The notes beneath the pieces are model-generated. The model had not been told where the DNA came from. It saw only the letters and a program-made list of their open reading frames with translations, and ran no database searches. This document shows positions 58,915-64,000 of a stretch of 64,000 nt of DNA, piece after piece. This DNA is from JACDAN01 sp963834825 (lineage in GTDB: Bacteria; Actinomycetota; Thermoleophilia; Gaiellales; Gaiellaceae): the NCBI GenBank assembly GCA_963834825.1, contig CAWICZ010000001.1, forward strand, positions 1-64,000, read 5' to 3'. Position 1 is the stretch's first letter. The number at the start of each line of letters is the position of its first letter. The position numbers were made by a program, and so were the translations under genes.

Positions 58915-59487
58915 GTGACGCGCTCCGAACGATCGTCACTGCGGCGGGCAACGATTGCGGTACTACTGGGCTGCGCTGCCCTGGGGCTCTCTGCTCCGGC
59001 GTTTGCACAGGGGCCGGGGCCAGAGCCGGCGCCGCCTCCCCCGTCGAGTCCGAGGCCCGAGCCGCGCTCGACGCCGCCGGAGCCTCCGCCGCCCGCGCGG
59101 CGCGCAACCCAACCCACGCCGCCGCCGCCTTCACCCTCGCCTCCTGCGGCCCCGTCGCCGCCTCCGCCGCCTCCGCCCGCACCACCGCAGACCTCGCAGA
59201 CTTTCGTTCAGCAGCCCCCGCCGCCCGCGCCGGCGCCGGCTGCGCCTGTGCGCCGCGCTCGAACCCCGGTACAGAAGCCCCAGGCCAGGAAGACCCCGAA
59301 GAAGAAGCGCGTGATCGCGCCGAAGTCGACGCAGACGCCGGTCTTGCCGCGCGTGCAAGCGAACGTCGTCGCCGATTCGCCCGACACGATGCTTCTGGTC
59401 GGCGGGTTCGCGTTGTTCGTCCTCGTGCTCGGGGACACGATCTTCCTCACGCTGTCGGCCCGCTTTTTGCGCGAAGCCGGCGGCTAA
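58915..59487 (+). CDS. Proline-rich exported protein with C-terminal membrane helix
   Basis: 190 residues from GTG 58915. A signal peptide (RRATIAVLLGCAALGLSAPAFA) is followed by about 75 residues that are nearly half proline, probably a rigid wall-spanning segment. A basic stretch (PQARKTPKKKRVIAPKS) comes next. A final helix, DTMLLVGGFALFVLVLGD, ends TIFLTLSARFLREAGG. The tail matches the small protein at 20377 (LLLIGGLALFVLVLSDTVFL), so both belong to one uncharacterised tail-anchor family. It lies 55 bases after the preceding membrane protein on the same strand and is convergent with the giant repeat protein, whose stop overlaps its own by 4 bases. Confidence 0.75.
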   Translation: MTRSERSSLRRATIAVLLGCAALGLSAPAFAQGPGPEPAPPPPSSPRPEPRSTPPEPPPPARRATQPTPPPPSPSPPAAPSPPPPPPPAPPQTSQTFVQQPPPPAPAPAAPVRRARTPVQKPQARKTPKKKRVIAPKSTQTPVLPRVQANVVADSPDTMLLVGGFALFVLVLGDTIFLTLSARFLREAGG

Positions 59488-62400
59488 CGCACGACGAACG
59501 AGCTCGAGCCGATCAGACGGCCGAACTTCTTCTGCGCGGGACGTCCGAGTCCAGGCCACACGTACCAGCGGTAACGCCCCGGCGTGAGCCTGTAGCGGCG
59601 CCCGTTGTAGCGCCACGTGCGCTTCAGCTGGAACGACGCGCTGGTCGGCCACGCGCTGAAGATCCGCCCGCGCCGCAGGACCTGGACGTTGTAGTACCTG
59701 GCGTTGGGGACCGCCTTCCAGACCAGCCGTGGCGGCGCGGAGACCACGGCGCCTGCCTTCGGTGACATGAGCGGCGCCGACGGCGCGGCAACGGCCTCTG
59801 CGGTCGCTGCGTTCTGCGCTTCGTCGTATCCGGTGAGCGTGTAGCGGTAGCGGACGCCGTTGTCGAGGCCGGTGTCGGTGAACGTCCGACCCGTGCCCCG
59901 ATAGACGACCCTGGCCCCGCGACGGATCTCGACCAGAGCCGTATCTGCGGACGCGATCCAGCTCAGGGCCGCCGTGCCGTTCCCAGCCTTCACGGTCACG
60001 CCGGTGAGCGACGGGCGAGTCGCGTCGTACCTCAGGGCAAAGGAAGCCGAGCCGCTGCCGTTACCGGCGCGGTCACGGCAGGAGCCGGTAACAGACGCGG
60101 AGCCGGCGTCCGGGCCTCCGTAACTGGCCTCGGTGCAGGACTCGATCTCGGAGGTCGCATCGCTGCCGTGGAACCTGACCGAAAGCGGCTTCGAGTACCA
60201 GCCGTTCGCGTCGGGAGCCCGGCTCGGCGTCGCCCCGGCAATTTGCGGCGAGGTGCTGTCGTAGCGCAGGTCGAGCGACGCCAGCCCGGCGTTGCCAGCC
60301 TTGTCCAGGCAGATGCCGCTGACGACGGCCGCCGCGCTGTCCGGACCGCCGTAGCTCTCGGGAGACGCGCAGGACTCGAGCCCCGAGACCGGGTCGCTGC
60401 CCGCGTAGCTCACCGAGAGCGGCTGGTTGTACCAGCCGTTGACGTCGGCTCCGCGACTCGGCGTCGCGACGGCCTGCGGGCCGGTGGCGTCGTAGCGGAG
60501 CGGGAACGCTTTGAATCCGCGGTTCCCAGCCTTGTCGTCACAGGCGCCTGCGTACGACGCGGTGGCGCTGTCCGGGCCTGCGTAGCCGGCCGTGGAGCAG
60601 GACCCATCGATGCCCGAGGTCGCATCGGTGCCCTGCAGGGCGAAGGCGATGGGCCGGTTGTACCAGCCGTCATGGTCAGGCGGCCTGATCGGGACGCCGT
60701 GGGTCACGACCGGCTCGGTTGCGTCGTACTTGAGCGTATAGCTCGCTGACGCGCTCGGGTTGCCGGCACGGTCGCGGCACGATCCGCTCAGTGAGGCAGC
60801 TGTGGTATCGGGGCCTCCGTAGCTCTTCGCTGCGTCGCATGAGTCGATGCCGGAGGTGAGATCGCTGCCCGTGAAGTTGACGAGGAGAGGTGCCTTGAAC
60901 CAGCCATTGCCGTTCGGCGCTCTCGACGGCGAGGCGGTCGCTACCGGCGCTGTCGCGTCGTACTTGAGCGCCAGTGACGCGAGCCCGCCGTTACCCGCGT
61001 TGTCCAGGCAGGTCCCGCTGACGACGGCAGCCGCCGCGTCTGGCCCGCCGTAGGTCTTGGGCGCGGGGCAGGACGCAAGGCCCGAGACGGGGTCGGCGCC
61101 GGCGAAGCTGACGGTCAGCGGCGCGTTGTACCAACCGTTCGCCGGCTGGCGGGAGGGGGTCGCCGTCGCCTGCGGGCCGGTGGCGTCGTAGCGGAGTGGG
61201 AGGGCTCCGGAGCCTTGGTTTCCGGCCTTGTCCAGGCAGTTGCCGCTGACGCTGGCGGCGGCGTTGTCGGGACCGGAGTAGGTCTTCGCGGCGTCGCATG
61301 ACTCGATCCCCGACGTCGCATCGCCGCCGCTGAAGCTGACCGCCAGCGGGGCGTTGTACCAGCCGGCCGGGTTCGGGCTCCGCGCCGGGCTCGTCGTCAC
61401 CAGTGGGGCGGTCGCGTCGTACTTGAGCGGGAAGGAGCCCGCTCCCGGGTTTCCGGCCCTGTCTCGGCAGTTGCCGCTGACGGCGGCGGCGGCGTTGTCG
61501 GGACCGGAGTAGGTCTTCGCGGCGTCGCAGGAGTCGATCCCGGACGTGGCGTCGGTGCCTGCGAAGCTGACGGAGAGCGAGGCGTTGTACCAGCCGGCCG
61601 CGTTCGGTTGGCGGGCCGGCGTCGCGCTCGCTTGCGGCGCGGTCGCGTCGTATTTCAGCGGGAGCGAGCCCGATCCGGAGTTTCCGGCGTTGTCCGTGCA
61701 CCTGCCGCTGACGGCTGCTGCCGCGCTGTCCGGGCCTGAGTAGGTTTTCGCCGGATCGCACGACTCGACGCCGGACGTCGGATCGGTCCCGGCGAAGCTG
61801 ACCGCGAGCGCCGCGTTGTACCAGCCGTTCGCGTTCGCGGCCCGCGCCGGGCTCGTCGTCACCTGTGGGGCGGTGGCGTCGTACTTGAGTGGGAGCGCAC
61901 CCGAGCCTGGGTTTCCGGCCTTGTCTCGGCAGTTGCCGCTGACGCTGGCGGCGGCGTTGTCCGGGCCGGAGTACGTCTTCGGGGCGTCGCAGGAGTCGAT
62001 CCCAGAGGTGGCATCCCCGCCGCTGAAGCTGACCGAGAGCGGGGCGTTGTACCAGCCGGCCGGGTTCGCGGCCCGTCCCGGGGTTGTCGTCACCTGCGGG
62101 GGGGTCGCGTCGTAGCTCAGTGCGAAGGTCGCTGAAGCGCTCGGGTTGCCGGCGCGGTCACGGCAGGATCCCGCCACCGAGGCCGTGGTGGTGTCAGGCC
62201 CCGAGTACGTCTTCGCGGAGTCGCAGGAATCGATGCCGGAGGTGGCGTCGGTGCCTGCGAAGCTGACGGAGAGCGACGCGTTGTACCAGCCGGCGGCGTT
62301 CGGCTGGCGGGCGGGCGTCGCGCTCGCCTGCGGCGCCGTCGCATCGAACTTCAGCCCGAAGGAACCCGCGCCCGAGTTGCCGGCATGGTCGCGGCAGGTG

Positions 62401-64000
62401 CCGACGACCGCTGCCGCGGCGCTGTCCGGGCCTGAGTACGTCTTGGCTGGATCGCACGAGGCGACGCCGGACGTCGGGTCGGCGCCGGCGAAGCTGATCG
62501 CGAGCGGCGCGCTGTACCAACCCTGGGCGTTGGGCCCCCGTGCCGGGCTCGTTGCGACCTGCGGAGCCGTAGCGTCGTACTTGAGCGCGAACGAGCTCGC
62601 GCCGACGTTCCCGGCGTTGTCGAGGCATGTCCCGACGACTCCCGCCGTCGCGCTGTCCGGTCCCGAGTAACCCTTCGCGGGGTCGCACGACGCGAGGCCC
62701 GCAGTCGCATCGTTGCCCGCGAAGTTGACGGTCAGCGGCGCGTTGTACCAACCCTCCCCGTTCGGCTGGCGCGCCGGGACGGTGGACACCTGGGGCACCG
62801 TCGCGTCGTACTTGAAGGCAAGCGCGTGTGCGGTCGTGTTGCCGGCCATGTCGTGGCAGGAGCCGGCAATCGAGGTAGAACCGGTGTCCGGGCCGTTGTA
62901 GCTCTGGTCAGTCGTGCACGAATCGATCCCGGAGGTGGCGTCCGTTCCGGGGAACCTGACCGTGAGCGCGTGGTTGTACCAGCCGTTCACGTCGGCGGCT
63001 CGGGAGGGGGTCGCCGCGAGTTGGGGGGCGGTTGCGTCGTATTTGAAGGCGAGTGTGCGTGCCGTGGTGTTGCCGGCGTTGTCCGCGCAGGAGCCGGGGA
63101 TCGAGGCTGTGGCGGTGTCCGGGCCGCTGTAGCCCTGCTGCGCCGTGCAGGCGGCGATTCCGGACATAGCGTCCGTGCCCGGGAAGCCCACGGTGAGCGG
63201 CGCGGCGTACCAGCCGGCCGCGTTTGGCTGGCGGGACGGCGTGGCGACGAGTTGGGGGGCGGTTGCGTCGTACTTGAAGGCGAGTGTGCGTGCCGTGGTG
63301 TTGCCGGCGTTGTCCGCGCAGGAGCCGGGGATCGAGGCTGTGGCGGTGTCCGGGCCGCTGTAGCCCTGTGGTGCCGTGCAGGAGGCGATCCCGGACGTCG
63401 CGTCCGTGCCGGGGAAGCTCACGGTGAGCGGTGCGTTGTACCAACCGGCCGGGTTCGGCTGGCGGGACGGGGTCGCGCTGGCCTGCGGCGCCGTCGCGTC
63501 GTACTTCAGCGCGCGCGAGCCTGAGCCCGTGTTTCCGGCGTTGTCGCGGCAGGTGCCGGTGACCGCGGCCGTCGCGCTGTCGGGGCCCGAGTACGTCGCA
63601 CTCGCATCGCACGACGCGACGCCGGACGTCGGGTCGGCGCCGGCGAAGCTCACGGCGACGGGGGCGTTGTACCAGCCGTTCGCGTTGGGCGCCCGCCCCG
63701 GGGTCGTTGCGACCTGCGGGCCCGACGCGTCGTACCTGAGCGAGGCGGACGGCGAGGCGACGTTGCCGGCGCGATCGCGGCACGAGCCTGTGACCGAGGT
63801 CGCGGTCGTGTCCGGCCCCGAATAGGTCTTCGGAACGTCGCAGGCCTCGACGCCCGAAGTGGCGTCGCTCGCGCCGAAGCCGAACGTGACCGGGTGGTTG
63901 TACCAACCGTTGGTATCAGGCCCCCGTCCGGCGCTTGCCGTCGCCACCGGGTCGGTCTCGTCGTACTTGAGCGCGAAGACGCTCGCGCTGCTCACATTGC
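59484..64000 (-). CDS. Giant secreted protein with at least 17 Ig-like two-Cys repeats, N-terminus outside window
   Basis: At least 1504 residues are visible; the frame is open at base 64000 and reads GN before SSASVFALKYD, the end of a further repeat, so the gene continues beyond. About 17 tandem units of ~77 residues (231 bp) each hold ALKYDATAPQ, GWYNAPLxVSFxGTDATSGI, SCxxxKTYSGPD and GSCRDNAGN, with one Cys pair per unit. The C-terminus changes to a fibronectin-like domain (SLTGVTVKAGNGTAALSWIA, RYRYTLTGYDEAQN) and a last domain (LVWKAVPNARYYNVQVLRRG, GRYRWYVWPGLGRPAQKKFG). These Ig/BIg-type repeats suggest a long adhesin- or sheath-like stalk. Ligand unknown. Confidence 0.88.
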   Translation of the reverse strand, partial: NVSSASVFALKYDETDPVATASAGRGPDTNGWYNHPVTFGFGASDATSGVEACDVPKTYSGPDTTATSVTGSCRDRAGNVASPSASLRYDASGPQVATTPGRAPNANGWYNAPVAVSFAGADPTSGVASCDASATYSGPDSATAAVTGTCRDNAGNTGSGSRALKYDATAPQASATPSRQPNPAGWYNAPLTVSFPGTDATSGIASCTAPQGYSGPDTATASIPGSCADNAGNTTARTLAFKYDATAPQLVATPSRQPNAAGWYAAPLTVGFPGTDAMSGIAACTAQQGYSGPDTATASIPGSCADNAGNTTARTLAFKYDATAPQLAATPSRAADVNGWYNHALTVRFPGTDATSGIDSCTTDQSYNGPDTGSTSIAGSCHDMAGNTTAHALAFKYDATVPQVSTVPARQPNGEGWYNAPLTVNFAGNDATAGLASCDPAKGYSGPDSATAGVVGTCLDNAGNVGASSFALKYDATAPQVATSPARGPNAQGWYSAPLAISFAGADPTSGVASCDPAKTYSGPDSAAAAVVGTCRDHAGNSGAGSFGLKFDATAPQASATPARQPNAAGWYNASLSVSFAGTDATSGIDSCDSAKTYSGPDTTTASVAGSCRDRAGNPSASATFALSYDATPPQVTTTPGRAANPAGWYNAPLSVSFSGGDATSGIDSCDAPKTYSGPDNAAASVSGNCRDKAGNPGSGALPLKYDATAPQVTTSPARAANANGWYNAALAVSFAGTDPTSGVESCDPAKTYSGPDSAAAAVSGRCTDNAGNSGSGSLPLKYDATAPQASATPARQPNAAGWYNASLSVSFAGTDATSGIDSCDAAKTYSGPDNAAAAVSGNCRDRAGNPGAGSFPLKYDATAPLVTTSPARSPNPAGWYNAPLAVSFSGGDATSGIESCDAAKTYSGPDNAAASVSGNCLDKAGNQGSGALPLRYDATGPQATATPSRQPANGWYNAPLTVSFAGADPVSGLASCPAPKTYGGPDAAAAVVSGTCLDNAGNGGLASLALKYDATAPVATASPSRAPNGNGWFKAPLLVNFTGSDLTSGIDSCDAAKSYGGPDTTAASLSGSCRDRAGNPSASASYTLKYDATEPVVTHGVPIRPPDHDGWYNRPIAFALQGTDATSGIDGSCSTAGYAGPDSATASYAGACDDKAGNRGFKAFPLRYDATGPQAVATPSRGADVNGWYNQPLSVSYAGSDPVSGLESCASPESYGGPDSAAAVVSGICLDKAGNAGLASLDLRYDSTSPQIAGATPSRAPDANGWYSKPLSVRFHGSDATSEIESCTEASYGGPDAGSASVTGSCRDRAGNGSGSASFALRYDATRPSLTGVTVKAGNGTAALSWIASADTALVEIRRGARVVYRGTGRTFTDTGLDNGVRYRYTLTGYDEAQNAATAEAVAAPSAPLMSPKAGAVVSAPPRLVWKAVPNARYYNVQVLRRGRIFSAWPTSASFQLKRTWRYNGRRYRLTPGRYRWYVWPGLGRPAQKKFGRLIGSSSFVVR
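60060..64000 (-). repeat. 231-bp tandem coding repeats
   Basis: At least 17 diverged copies of a 231-bp unit encode the two-Cys repeats. Adjacent units near 63020-63130 and 63251-63361 are almost identical over more than 100 bases, pointing to recent duplication or gene conversion. Assembly collapse or expansion is possible here. Confidence 0.85.

Noticed and set aside
62826..63825. Long open plus-strand frames opposite the giant repeat protein
   Set aside because: They mirror the 231-bp coding repeat on the other strand and show no independent domain; GC-rich antisense frames stay open by chance.
60060..64000. Regular 231-bp periodicity that could suggest a CRISPR-like or noncoding repeat array
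   Set aside because: The repeats are in frame, protein-conserved and diverge mainly at third positions; there are no unique spacers.

Overview
The window is a high-GC actinobacterial chromosome segment, most likely class Thermoleophilia (Gaiellales/Solirubrobacterales-like). This rests on the GC- and Arg/Ala-rich coding, SARP, AAA-cyclase and LuxR-TPR regulators, secreted proteins ending in Ca-binding GGxGxDxLxG repeats, proline-rich and Ig-like repeat exoproteins, a SigB-type sigma factor, and frequent GTG/TTG starts. There are no rRNA genes, insertion sequences or CRISPR arrays, and only one tRNA, tRNA-Thr(CGT).

Layout. 0-3.1 kb: the 3' part of a family 4 glycosyltransferase and a frameshifted Vps62-like/membrane protein. 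3.1-5.9 kb: tRNA-Thr followed by a small accessory patch (gene remnant, secreted beta-propeller, HNH-like protein, lipoprotein). 5.9-12.8 kb: SixA-like phosphatase, a compositionally foreign CNB/Gfo-Idh fusion, an intact second Vps62-like/membrane protein, a GMC oxidoreductase and an alpha/beta hydrolase. 12.8-13.9 kb: an XRE regulator plus ImmA-like metalloprotease, divergent from the hydrolase over a region with two matching operator-like sites. 14.1-20.2 kb: cell-surface genes (subtilase, glycosidase with Ca-binding repeats, L,D-transpeptidase, two ferritin-like proteins). 20.4-37.4 kb: LuxR-TPR regulator with FAD oxidoreductase, a double-NBD ABC ATPase with giant FtsX-like permease, an aldo-keto reductase/kinase/HAD-like fusion, an ABM monooxygenase, an AAA-TPR-cyclase, and a SARP regulator divergent from a cupin across three 11-bp-phased repeats. 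37.5-38.7 kb: cold-shock protein, IF-1 and hemolysin III.

38.8-56.8 kb is the most system-like region. An AMP-forming ligase and an ACP-GNAT fusion are followed by a nitrilase, a salicylyl-CoA-hydroxylase-like monooxygenase and an exopolysaccharide locus: priming sugar transferase, P-loop kinase-like protein, polysaccharide deacetylase, GT4, Wzy-like polymerase/ligase, Wzz/BY-kinase, parallel beta-helix lipoprotein, Wzx-like flippase, and three CelD/FemAB-like acyltransferases. Its gene content resembles proteobacterial exosortase-associated EPS loci, but I see no exosortase here; I infer a carrier-dependent acylation or aminoacylation branch on a surface polysaccharide.

56.8-64 kb: a HicB-like protein with a membrane tail and a 15-bp tandem repeat, a SigB-type sigma factor lacking a clear region 3, divergent small membrane proteins, and the 3' part of a giant secreted protein with at least 17 copies of a ~77-residue two-cysteine repeat, running off the end.

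Eight genes carry about ten single-base indels while each remains otherwise fully conserved and stop-free. Uncorrected sequencing error is more likely than decay, so those genes may be intact in the organism. All family assignments are from motif recognition alone; no search was run.
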